From the NCBI GenBank assembly GCA_025642065.1, contig JAODUP010000219.1, forward strand, positions 124,001 through 188,000: 64,000 bases of DNA, read 5' to 3'. This stretch comes from Paralvinella palmiformis (Eukaryota; Annelida; Polychaeta; Terebellida; Alvinellidae). Under the pieces are notes generated by a model. The model was not told the DNA's origin. It was given only the letters and a program-made list of their open reading frames with translations, and did not search any database. This document shows positions 13,601 to 24,105 of this stretch, one piece after another (position 1 is the first letter of the stretch; each line of letters begins with the position of its first letter). Both the position numbers and the translations under genes were made by a program.

Positions 13601-16600
13601 AACGACTAAAAAAACCCAAAGGAATCATCAACTGTCCATATTGTAATTCCCATTCCACTAATTTTATATGTTCAACAACCAGGATACAGTTTTGGCAAGA
13701 CAACAAGAATCAATAAGTTGATTAAAATGAAGATTCACTCGTGTTTTGAAAAACCGAGAAACTGAGATTGAACACTCCAACGAATATCATCCTGCACCAT
13801 TCAAGGTACCTATTAAGAGATGTAACAAACAGGTTATCATTGGGAGACTGTATCTAACCACATAAAAACACCTTGAACCCAGAGTACAGAAAGATTACAA
13901 CCAATTAACAGCATTACAGCTTTACTGGTAGACTAGTATGATAATTTACCCATTTATGTTTGTTCATCTTTTTGTAATCCGTGACCAGGTCACTCTGGGC
14001 GATGGTGGTATCTTCCACATCCAAACAGTCAACCAAGTGACTACCTGCCTGTAGGTAGAGGACACGGACCTGGAATGAGGTAAATACATCTACTAACAAT
14101 TTAAATGACAATCCTATAAATACCCCCATTTGGTATTAATACTTGTAGTATAAATACTTAAATGATGAAAATATGTAAACATCAGCCCTATGGCTGATAT
14201 ATATGTTTATGACACAAAAGAAAGGTTTTAAAAAATTTAAATATTTACATTATGAACAGTACAAATTGTTACATTATGGCCACTGTAAATATATACATTA
14301 GTTGACCATTGCGGATCTAAATGTACTGAAAGGAAATTCTGTACATATGCTGGTTAACAAGGTAAAGATTATCATAATCTACTCAAATTATGAGCAGCTA
14401 GTGGTTAATTTACTTTTTAGTCAAAATATAGAATGACTAAGTCATTTTTTTCATAGAATGGACACATCACATGAAACGGTCATTGTGTGTGATTTATTTC
14501 CACAATAACACAGGCAAATAATAGTGATTCATAAATAAAATCATTAATGGGGGATTTTTTTCAGAAAAATAATACTAAGTAAAACCTGGCATCAGATACC
14601 ACCCTCATTTACATTTTTACGTGGTTTTTAAATAAGGTGATATTCACAGACAAGTTATAATTTCTACTGCTATTGTTTCAAGATGGTGTTCTTTTATGAC
14701 AAGCCACAAAACAGGTTATTATGAGATTAGCCAAACCCTGTACTAAGTGTACCACTGAGCTTGATTTTTAAGGATATTGGCACTATAGAATTTTGTAATT
14801 ATTATCATTATTTATTATATAACTTGGATGACAGCTGAACAGAGAACAATAAATACATGAGGTGGCCATGTTCAAGAACTAGAATATTTATATAGTTAAA
14901 CTGAATAAACACGAGGTATATGAAACCTGTCTTGCCAAAAATACAAAAGTCTAACACTAATTTTAGAGGCATCTCACCAATTATATTAAACAAGTTTGTT
15001 CTATTTTGACTCAATCTTCCTGTATTGCTCCACTATGAACATTGAGGGTAGGGCTTGGGTGGGGTTCAGTTTCAACCAATTAGCAAGGAGATGATAATAA
15101 AAATAAGTGTTCTATATTCTTTTCTATGATCCCCTTTTCAAGGTTACAGATCACCAAACAAAACTAATATCAAAGATTATAAACTCTTTCTCAGAGAAGT
15201 GTCTCCATGGCTAAACTAGTAATGAAGTTAGCCACATAAATCTAGGGTTAGGGTTTGAATCTCAGCCTAGAGGTGAAAATGATTCTTTCCCAATGAAGCA
15301 AAACTATTTACATTCTCTGTAAGTGCATCCAAATGATCAGTTTCGTCCTGCTCTAAGGTGTTCTGAAAGAAGCTGACGACGAGCTCAGAAAGGCATTCCT
15401 CTTCACCCTGTTGTACCTCCGTCACACCTGTAGAGGTAAATTACAACAGCCATTATTATGGGTTATCTAAAAAATAAAACGAGACAACAAATGAAACTTA
15501 ACTGTAAGAATTATATTATTGGCTCTCCGCTGATGTAAGACAATCACTCGTCAAAGAACCAAATGAAAAGAACTGTGTTTAATAATCAATTAATTATCTG
15601 AGCAGGTATACAAAGTCTTTTCTCATATCTTTTCATGTCTAAAAATAGAACTAGGACTTTCTCTTCAGCATTTTATAACTTTTTTTGGTATACATAATGA
15701 GCCAATATTACAATGTATTTCTGTCTCTTTTAATTTTTAGGATAAACTTGAAAAAATACACCACATAATTACTACAGATTACTGCTATGGCATTACTTGA
15801 ACTCAGGCCAATTCTATATGTTCACTTAATGTTCAAACAAAGGTGTGTAACTCCTGTTTTCTACTAGATATGACTACACATTGATACTACTCACTTTTTG
15901 TTTCACAGAAAGATGCCAGTTTATTACTTACCAACAATCTGTACTTGAAGACGCGGGAACTTGTGAATCTGGCTGCTGATCAATACGTCATTGATGTTGT
16001 TACGGATAAACTTGTCCGTTTGTTTGGTCAGTTTCTGATCAGAGTATCTGTTAGCCATGCTGCGAGTACCTAAACGTTTGTACACAGAACACAAACACGT
16101 CTGGTGCCATTCATTGTTTAAACACATCAATAATAATAATATAATTTAATAATATCTGATATTTATATAGCGCCATATTCAGCTAGAAACCGCTCTAAGG
16201 TGCTTTACAATATTATTATCCCTGACTCAGACACGTTTCTGCCCAGCACATATCTCAAGTATACAAGTATAAAACACATGCTGCCATTATAAGCACAAAG
16301 CATTACTCAAACGCACAGCCATCGGGTCCTGTCAACTAGTTTGATGGCAACAAAATGTTTCTCAATGATTGATCTCATTCATCTCATTTTTAGACCATCT
16401 GACTCAATCACCAGGATCCATATTAGCCACCACAAATCCTGCTAGACATGTCTCTGGTTGGTTACATTTTACCATTCTCATTCATGCTCGGATCCCATTT
16501 ATTTAACCCTTACAGCTGAGAAAAGCAAACAAAATTCGCCATGATTTGTTTCAAACTGTTTACCCCCAAACACCAATCCCATCAGAACCATAGACTCTGA

Positions 16601-19600
16601 TTACAAAATACAAGACATCTAGTCCATTTTGACCACCTTACACCATTCTAAAACCCGAGCAGAGATGGATCTGAACTTACTGAGGCAATTTCCAGGAGTC
16701 AGATGTTCAACCATAAAGGCAGCACAGGCATCAGCAGCACGGTCCATATTAAGCAGCCTGGCCGTATGATAGACTGATGTCAGTTGCTCTTCAGCTATCT
16801 CAAGCCTGAAAGGAAATACACAGACTGTCTTAAAAATATATCAGGTGCTTAAATGCTTTTATATTTATAATGTGATGCTAAATTACATGACAGCCTCGGA
16901 CATAAGGCTATGGACTTAGACCCTAGGGGAAATGCAATGTTGGGACTTGTTTTATGGGCACTTTCATACACAGAGTAGGCAAGCCTGAGAAACCACTGAA
17001 AACGACAAAGTGAAATTAAATATGAAACACCAATTGGATATAAACGAGCCAAGATCTGAACTCAATTGCCACAGGTCTGTTGCCAGCCACACTACCAACT
17101 AGTCCAAGGAGAAATCCCTTTCCTCAAGAAATGAGCTGATCCAATGTAAAATCCCATGGACAGAGGTAACAGTGCTCTGGCAACCTCGTATTACAATACT
17201 GCTAAAATCAAACATCTCCGTTAAATTTCCCCAATTGGCAAAAAAACGAAAGGGAGCCGGTTGTCATACAGAGCTGAACCATGGCCTGTAAAAGTTGGAC
17301 TTATCCCATCTCATTGTCTAGACTTCTAACAATAAATGAGAACTGAAACTATAAAATGCTTAGTTCAGAATCGAGTGGCATATGACTGGTATATTTGAGA
17401 CAATACTTCAACCTGCTACACATACTAGTGGAACAATTGACCCCTGGAAGACCTCATAGGAAATAGTAATAATAACAACAAGTGCTTGTGGGAGGGGGAG
17501 CTACATCAACACTGGTGATGACAGGTATGTGCTAGTCACTTAATAATTGATAAACAACCTGTCTTCAGCAGCCAGCTCCCTATCACTTAATTACCATCCT
17601 AATCACATTAACAATTTCCAATTAATTTTTTACTTAATGACCAGAAGCAGCTGTGTCCTCATAATCGCATGAATTACATTAGGACAGCTGTCAGTGGCCA
17701 GCTGTGTATAGTGGCCAGCCGTCTAACTGCGCTTGGTAAGCACCTCTTTAATCTGATCCCAATCCATTGTTTGTGTCGGCAATAAAACCAAAAGTGACCA
17801 CGAATATTTTGAGTAATACGACAACAACATGGCATTAAAATATCATTTGTATGCTGATGACACACAGTGGTATGAACATAATAACAGTATATAATAATGC
17901 ATGTTTATATAGTGCCAGAAACAGGCAGCCCTGTTCTGAGGCGCTGTACAGTATTATTATCCCTGATTCAGACCCAGCACATATCTCAAGGGAGCATACA
18001 ATGCACCGGATCCAGGGAATTAATCAAGCATTTCTACCACCTAAAATAATCTAGAACATTACACTCCGGACAGAGAGCTGTGGCGGGGGGATTTAAAACT
18101 GGTTATAAAACTGGATCATGATAAAACAGTCGTCTACTTGTCAAAGTTCAAAAGGTTTCGGTGTTGCAGTCTGGTGAATCTTTCATCAGCCCTCATGGAT
18201 CAGAAACAAATCCTAGCATTTATTTTTAATAAGTAAAAAACTATGAATAATTATGTCGGGGCATTATCTGATTCCAACAATGATAATGGTGCCGTTCAAA
18301 CTTTGAAAAATACCCTAAAACATGACCATGTCACACCAATTCCTCCAAAACTATAATTGACTGGCTGCAAGCTGACGAGTACATCTATGTCAAGATTTTA
18401 CTAACAGCTTATATCAGTGACTGGTATCTGACTGAAGTTATACGGTAGCTTTTATTTTAACGTAGCAGCCCCATTTTGTATAACAGGTTGTGAAACAGGA
18501 TTAGAAGTGCATTTTCTCTTGTTTTCAGTATCTAATACACAGGTCTATCAAAACTGTATCTGTGATTGGCTCCCGCTACAGTGCTAGTAAGGTGCTTTAT
18601 TCAATCCATATAATCATAATAAAGACATTCAGCCAAACAATTACGAACAGTTAAGTGGCTGGCCTTATATTAGAGAGGTGTTATTCCACACAATGACAGC
18701 ATGGCTGAGGCCACGACAATAACAAGTTAATAAAAACAATAACAGCATTTGGGTTCGCTGAGGTCATATTAAATATGTACTTTGGTAGATTTAAAAACAC
18801 ACACTAACCAGGTCTCTATCATCTTGGTAAACATATTGTTTCTTTTATTATTGACCTGAAACACACACGGAGAAACACCATACAAGGCTCAGAGCTGTGA
18901 GATGTGGTCACATGACCTGTGTTTGGTTCTGTTGGTGGTGTTGTTGTACATTAATATGGCAGAACCAGGTACTGGTCTTTGTCAAACTCTGTCTTCTAAA
19001 TTCTATTTCATATATTTATTGACAATTAAAGAACAGCTCCTCATCTCCTTTAATAGATATCAACAAAATTGTTATGAGGACCTGAACCATTAACATCTTC
19101 CCCAGTCACTTTAAATGTGCTGCACATGTACACAATGCCATCCGCAGTCGATTTAAATGTGCTGTACATGTACACAGACCATCCTCCCTGGTCACTTTAA
19201 ATGTCCTATATAGGTACACAATATCCTCCCGTCACTTTAAATATCCTGTGTATGTATACAATATCCTCCCCAGTCACTAAATGTGTTGTATACTAACACA
19301 ACAACCCCCCCCCCCCACCCCAGTCACTTTAATCAACATTATCATATAATTACCACGTACCTGTTAGTAACCGACATTAATCATTACATAGGGTATTTGT
19401 CTCCTTTCCTTTCCCAAGTTGTTAATTAACGTATAGTTATCAATATTAATTTTGTTGTGGCAATATTTCACCGTCTAACTGTGAGACTGCGGTTGTTCCC
19501 TAATTAGTGGTTCAAAGACACTATAAGTGATACACATTTTTTAAATCAATCTTATTAGGATTCTTAACAATTTATACTATTTACCAGTAAAATATTACTT

Positions 19601-20436
19601 AATCAGAGACAGAGGTACCCGTAACAGTATCTACGTGGTTGATCAAGCATTGATCATGATGATGATGATTAATGTTTTACGGCCACCTTTGTGCACATGG
19701 TAGGCTAAATGGGCCGAGCGACCTCCAAAGGTAATGAATCAAAGTCAAATACGAAACACCCTTCAGATAGGCCCACATTTGAAGATACAGTGGTTGTGAT
19801 CTGTGATCCAACACACTACTGTTAGACGACGGAGGCGCTCCTGACCCGAGCATTGAAGAATACGAGACAATAGTTCACACAGACATTCACCATCCCAGTC
19901 ACTGACTGATTTATAAGTCGTCAGTAAGATGCTCAAATAAATATATGCTGTCTGACCAGTAGTGAAATGTAGTTTTTTTGAAGAAACAGAATAATATTCT
20001 ACAACAGATCACCAAGTTACTCTCTGATACTGAACAGCCAACACTGATCTCATACAGTTAACATCTCTTGGTCAAACGGGAACACAAATGCCAAACCTCC
20101 ATATACTAACCTTGCTGTGTAAGCATAATCGACAAGTGCCACAAAACTGTCGAAGTCGCGCACCTTCAGCTGTATAAATTGATGCTTGATCGCTGGCTCT
20201 TCACTGAACAGCTCATACAGGTACATGCTACAGCAGGCCAATACAGCACGGTGTGCGGACAGCGAGTGTCGACCGATCTGAAATGTTACATCGCAGAACT
20301 GTCCACTCCGCCTCATCGTGTTCAGGGTAACGAGGACGTTTGACTGGAGGTGATCATCCTTAAACGTCAACATTGCCAAATGTTTCAAAGGGCCATCAAA
20401 TTCGTTGTCGGATAAATTGTCTCTGAGGTCTTCCAT
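2294..20436 (-). CDS. IVNS1ABP: IVNS1ABP (NS1-BP / KLHL39) orthologue, BTB-BACK-Kelch protein, 12 coding exons, complete
   Basis: Coding exons in transcript order: 20436-20111, 16805-16681, 16069-15932, 15427-15312, 14069-13950, 10923-10797, 8802-8563, 7996-7751, 6551-6426, 5018-4845, 3321-3146, 2500-2294 (stop TAG 2296-2294). All introns are GT-AG, phases agree, and they sum to 2121 nt (706 aa; human is 642). An in-frame stop at 20523-20521 supports the ATG at 20436. BTB, residues about 35-140, carries RRSGQFCDVTFQIGRHSLSA and HRAVLACCS, close to human NS1-BP. BACK-like helices follow to about 275, then a Ser/Gln/Asp-rich linker with PEWSVIATKLHS. Six kelch blades run from about 375 to 660, with GG pairs and a W in each; blade 4 (QSAVCDYHGKLVAVGGCDSW) is diagnostic. 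The family binds actin and acts in mRNA splicing and export and as a CUL3 adaptor; that role is from family knowledge. The tail after the last blade is longer than in human and rich in N, S, G and acidic residues. Confidence 0.95.
2586..2937. mobile_element. Short inverted-repeat element (MITE-like, family M), copy 1
   Basis: Terminal inverted repeats GTGTTGACTCTAGGAT and GTGTTGATTCTAGGAT, 352 bp. It lies between the stop of IVNS1ABP and its penultimate exon. Homologous to 34954-35548 in opposite orientation. No clear target duplication. Confidence 0.65.
5924..6112 (-). repeat. tRNA-derived SINE, family B, full-length copy
   Basis: Minus-strand head has a tRNA-like box A (CTAGTGGTAACG) and box B region near GTTTGAATCTCGG. 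The body has GAAGGGTGTTTCATC and the end is CACGAAAGTGGCCATAAAAC. About 185 bp. This is the commonest family in the window. Confidence 0.75.
6738..6885 (-). repeat. SINE family B, head-truncated copy
   Basis: Matches the family from the distal end (GATGTTTTACGGCCACTTTT) through GGGCCGAGCGACCTCC to the box B region GAACTCAGGTGG; the box A end is missing. Confidence 0.7.
7431..7560. repeat. Dispersed repeat R, copy 1
   Basis: TATAATTTGCCTTGATCTAT, GAAAACAAAACTATTTCCTG and CACCTGGAAATACTGCA are shared with 10637-10770, about 85 percent by eye. Unknown origin. Confidence 0.7.
8197..8282 (-). repeat. SINE/LINE tail with (AAT)n, partial
   Basis: An AAT run, then TGCATGTTTATATAGCGCC, AGAACCAGGTAACCCTGTTC and GATGCTGTACAGTAT. 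A second copy sits at about 30281-30349. Confidence 0.6.
9012..10213 (-). repeat. SINE family B copy split by a pogo-like element
   Basis: Parts 9012-9050 (GATGTTTTATGGCCACTTC) and 10073-10213 (GTCAAATGGGCTGTGCAACC to the head) are continuous in other copies; the break is at the TA of GGTAGG. Confidence 0.7.
9051..10072 (+). mobile_element. Pogo/Tc1-mariner-type element, internally deleted, with CENP-B-like HTH remnant
   Basis: Terminal inverted repeats TACAGTAAAATTTGTTATAA and (other strand) TACAGTAAAAGTTGGTTATAA, with TA at each end. Plus-strand sequence near 9685-9785 reads KTQIAKEYGVPCSTLST, a stop, then LKNKDALRK, a CENP-B/pogo DNA-binding helix-turn-helix pattern. The DDE domain is missing. 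Length 1022 bp. Confidence 0.75.
10637..10770. repeat. Dispersed repeat R, copy 2
   Basis: Same motifs and orientation as 7431-7560. It ends 27 bp before the donor edge of IVNS1ABP exon 6 (exon low edge 10797). Confidence 0.7.
12521..12567. repeat. (GT)n microsatellite, interrupted
   Basis: GTGT runs broken by ATGTATG, 50 bp before the pogo-like element at 12617. Confidence 0.85.
12617..13378 (+). mobile_element. Pogo/Tigger-like non-autonomous element, copy 1
   Basis: Ends TACTGTATATACTTGCATAT and, on the other strand, TACCATATATACTCACATAT. Internal remnants of a transposase C-terminal region read SKAGTWELLINYFKQHYGNE and later KSFMKCSISNDLDGTEDDVS. About 80 percent identical by eye to 62480-63221. 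No intact transposase. Confidence 0.75.
14718..14815 (+). repeat. LINE/SINE 3' tail fragment
   Basis: CCCTGTACTAAGTGTACCAC, TGAGCTTGATTTTTAAGGAT, ATTGGCACTATAGAA and an ATT-rich end; homologous to 42185-42270. Confidence 0.55.
15195..15330 (+). repeat. tRNA-derived SINE-like sequence beside IVNS1ABP exon 4
   Basis: TGTCTCCATGGCTAAACTAG and the box B-like GGGTTTGAATCTCAG, then about 75 bp of body. It runs up to and just into coding exon 4 (begins 15312), so the exact end is uncertain. Confidence 0.4.
16125..16345 (-). repeat. SINE family A, head-truncated copy
   Basis: Tail TTTATATAGCGCC, then CAGCTAGAAACCGCTC and ATTATTATCCCTGACTCAGA, through to CAGCCATCGGGTCCTGTC. The tRNA-like head is lost. 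It sits in an IVNS1ABP intron. Confidence 0.7.
17885..18010 (-). repeat. SINE family A-like partial copy
   Basis: Tail variant ATAGTGCCAGAAACAGG plus GGCGCTGTACAGTATTATTA, then CCCAGCACATATCTC. Truncated within the body. Confidence 0.6.
19097..19331. repeat. Minisatellite, about 5 degenerate ~45-50-bp units
   Basis: Units share CAGTCACTTTAAATGTGCTG, a TACATGTACACA-type block and ATCCTCCC. A poly-C run interrupts the last unit. Confidence 0.75.
19655..19842 (-). repeat. SINE family B, near full length
   Basis: GATTAATGTTTTACGGCCAC to the head GACGGAGGCGCTCC; located in IVNS1ABP intron 1 of the coding region. Confidence 0.7.
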
Positions 20437-20630
20437 GGCTGCTGCGTCGGATGGCAGATAATGAACAGTGAGGTGTGGATCAGTGAGAAGTCGAAGACCA
20501 AAAGGTGTTTTTAGGCTTGGCTAATGAGCACAGGTATTATGGGTTCGTCTTGTGATGTAATATATGTCATGTGGTGTACAGGTGACAGGGTGCTGAAGTC
20601 AGATGAAGGCATACACTGATTGTTGATGAT
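20437..20630 (-). other. IVNS1ABP: 5' UTR part of the IVNS1ABP start-codon exon
   Basis: A good acceptor (pyrimidine-rich TTTCATCATTTCAG on the minus strand, ending at 20631) lies 194 nt upstream of the ATG. The segment between has stops in the coding frame, so it is untranslated. This implies at least one further 5' UTR exon upstream. The acceptor is judged by eye only. Confidence 0.5.
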
Positions 20631-22165
20631 CTGAAATGATGAAATTTTTTATGAAAATGACATAGCTACACCAACGTATTAAACATATGTGCTATCACAC
20701 ACACACACATATTGCAAAATAACAAATGTTTTAAGTTATGGTGGTTTATACAATAGACAATTTAAATATCAAATAAGTTAGAACAAAACATTTGCATATG
20801 CCACCATTACCCCTATTATCATTTCGGACAATAATTAATGGAACAGTTTTAGTGTTGTGATTGTTAACATTACTAATAAAGTCCTCCTACAGATAATCAA
20901 GTACAACTCATCACATGTCAGTACAGATAACTCAATGATTACGAAAAAATATGCAGGTCACAAAAGACATACATGCAAAGAATGCTGGATGATGCAAATC
21001 AGGTCTTTTACATATTAATTTCAGCATTAGCTATCACTAGTCAAATAAATATCTTTCCCAATAAGGAGAACACCTTCATTTTACTACCAATAACAAAGAA
21101 AAGAGACCTTGACCCCAACAACAGTATCTGTTAAAAGTTATCCTCCATCACCTTGAGGATAAGGAATGATATGGGTCTCAACAGGGTACCCACGACAAAA
21201 GACTTTTATATCAGGTACACTTCTGTGAAATTACTCATCAACATCAGCATAAAAAATATCAAAACTGATGTAGATATCACAAACTTTGTGACAATTTTTC
21301 TTAAAAGGACCAAAACTCTTCGTCTTTACAATAATAATGTTGACAGTATTTTATATAGCACCTTATTCAACTTGAATTGCTCCAAGGCGCTTTACACTGA
21401 AAATCTAATTAAAACAGATTCTAAGCTAATATAGCACAAACACATTTTATATATAAGTACACCGGTTTATATACTATTAACAGGCTAATTTAAATATTTC
21501 TTTACTTGCCAGAAGGAGGTTTTTCAAGAATCAGATAAATCACTCATAACATTAAACCAAAAGTGTATTATTATTAACCAGCTGTGAAACATCAGCGTGG
21601 ATCTATTATGAATTAAATGGCTACCAGTCACCATTTAAGATACAAATTTTGATGTCGTTAAAAAAGAACAATACCGAACAGGAAAAGAAATTCCAGTCAT
21701 TCATCAAATATTTAAATTCATTCCTTTATGTCCCCATGGTTCACAGATGGCCCACATGACAGCTTGCTAATTGGATAATCTACTATTTTAATTTCTGATA
21801 GAAGGCCAAGCAATTAATTGTTACATGTTTTTAAAAAAACGATAATGAACTTGCTAGCTGTAGCTATATCAAGTGATATATCCATATTGACTGATATTTA
21901 TCTATCAACAAAAATATTAATACATTAATCTTTAAGCATATGAGGCTTGTTGTGACCTTATTGCTGTCTTGAAACACACACACACACACACACATACACC
22001 AATATCCTTTGACCAGGTGAGCCAAATCAGATGATGTCATCTTAACATGTCACCACTTTGAAGAATTACCTAGTCATTACTTCAGAGTCAGCCTCATCAC
22101 TATCTTTCATGCACAAAATAGCCTACAAAAGCCAACCTTCACATACAAATATGCTTGCTCGAAGT

Positions 22166-22170
22166 GTATG

Positions 22171-22206
<36 letters not shown>
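22166..22206. repeat. (AT)n microsatellite
   Basis: About 20 AT units; a similar array is at 22483-22521 and a (GA)n array at 22850-22878. Confidence 0.9.
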
Positions 22207-22210
<4 letters not shown>

Positions 22211-22480
22211 ATTTGGTGTCGTAATATTGAGTCAATGTAAACACAAAGATGGTCAGTGGCTTTGTTTTGATTGTCTAATATAATTAACTGAACAATACAA
22301 AACAAATTAACTATATATCTATGAGGTGGCAATATATATTAAAATTATTATATTCACTAGTATCAGTACAGTTAGATAGCAATAAGCTGGACTTGAGAAT
22401 ATATTCCATTTAAAAGAACATTAATATTAAGTACCAGACTAACAGAAGGTTTTTGGGACCTAGATATTTAATCAGCACAT

Positions 22481-22524
<44 letters not shown>

Positions 22525-22843
22525 CCAATGTTAGATATCATACATAAAGATGATGAGATTAGTAAATCATAAAAAGATATTTTAATTAGTAAACATGAGA
22601 ACATGTTCATTAAAAACACACTGCTTTCACAGATAAATAATTATTATCTTTTAAATCTCTTATAAAGTTATAGGGGTTTTTCAGACATATTATTTGGGGT
22701 ATTATTATAGTACATATTATTTGTACTGTGCCTTTGGATAGCTCCAGCTAGTATGGGTGCTTTATTAAATATACATTATTATTATCCCTGTAAATAGTAC
22801 AGTCCTAGCTATTAATAATTTTCTAATTATAAGCAAAATCACT

Positions 22844-22881
<38 letters not shown>

Positions 22882-23934
22882 CACCTTCACTTTTCATAAT
22901 TAATCATATATTTATTCTCCGACTATCTCAGTAACCTAACTGGTACAGTAGTAGTGTGTTTGATCAGCAGTTTTTAGTATCTGGTTTCAAATGTTTCAAT
23001 GGTGTAACTTCTGATTACCTTTGGTGCTCACTCAGCAATAAAACAGCAACATTTTCCACAACAAACACTCGATTTCCAGACTCAAGAAAAACACCATCAA
23101 TTATCAATTGTTTTAAGCAAAACTTTCACATCAGCTGAACAAAGCCAAAACAAACTAGTTCAACATGAGATACTAGCACAAACCATATTGAAAAAAGAAC
23201 CCTAAAGTAGCTAATACGAAGGATGTTATGAATGAGTCATCATTTTAGCGCCAGTACTCTCTCAAATGAGCTGTATAACTGCTCCTTCTAATAGATTACA
23301 GTATACCGGCACAATATAGCAGGTGTCTAAAAACAGATATCAGCATTTCAGGTGAGTTACTTTTGGGGGAATTCTTTAATCTGGGATCTTCTGTCTACAA
23401 GTTATTACAGATAAATGACCATTTCACATATTTATTATCATCGCCTGATGAGAAAGAGATAGTAATCTTTAAAACTACAGTGTTTTTTATATATATATAT
23501 CAGTACTCAACAGCTACAACAATACTACGAGGTCATAGTGTTGTTGTTCTACAGTTAAATCTATGTATTGTGATAGGATTGAGAAGCCAACAATCTGCAA
23601 AGGTAATGATGATGAACTAAAAGATGAATCACCCTTTAGGCATAGGCTGGCTAGGATTTTAACCAGGATCCTTTAGATCCATGGCCAACAGCACTAGGTG
23701 TTGAGCTTGATAAAGACATCCTCTAAACTACCAGGAGTTTATAAAAACATAAATATGAAGGGATTAGTGTAAGGCATTATAACATGCCCGATTAATTAAA
23801 GTTTTTCTAATTCTCACTCACTCAAAGATTAATATGATGCCTTGCTGCAAAATGGCAACACTCACGTGGTACAGCAACAGTTGTGGTAGTGCAAGTCATG
23901 AAAACAAATAAACGTATACGTAACAGAAAAATGT

Positions 23935-24105
23935 TAAAATCTTGCTGTTCTACAGCTACTTTTATGCACATGGAAGGCTAAAGGAGCTGAACAACTTGGT
24001 GAACGTAAAAGATGAAACACTACTCTGACACAGCCAGGGTTTGAACCCATGTGCTAGAGATTTGTGGTCAACTCCACCACCAGTTAGACCACATAGACAC
24101 CAATA
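23935..24105 (-). repeat. SINE family B-like, diverged
   Basis: Shares TACTTTTATGCACATGG, AAAGATGAAACAC, a box B GGGTTTGAACCC and box A TAACTGGTGGTGG on the minus strand. Confidence 0.55.
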
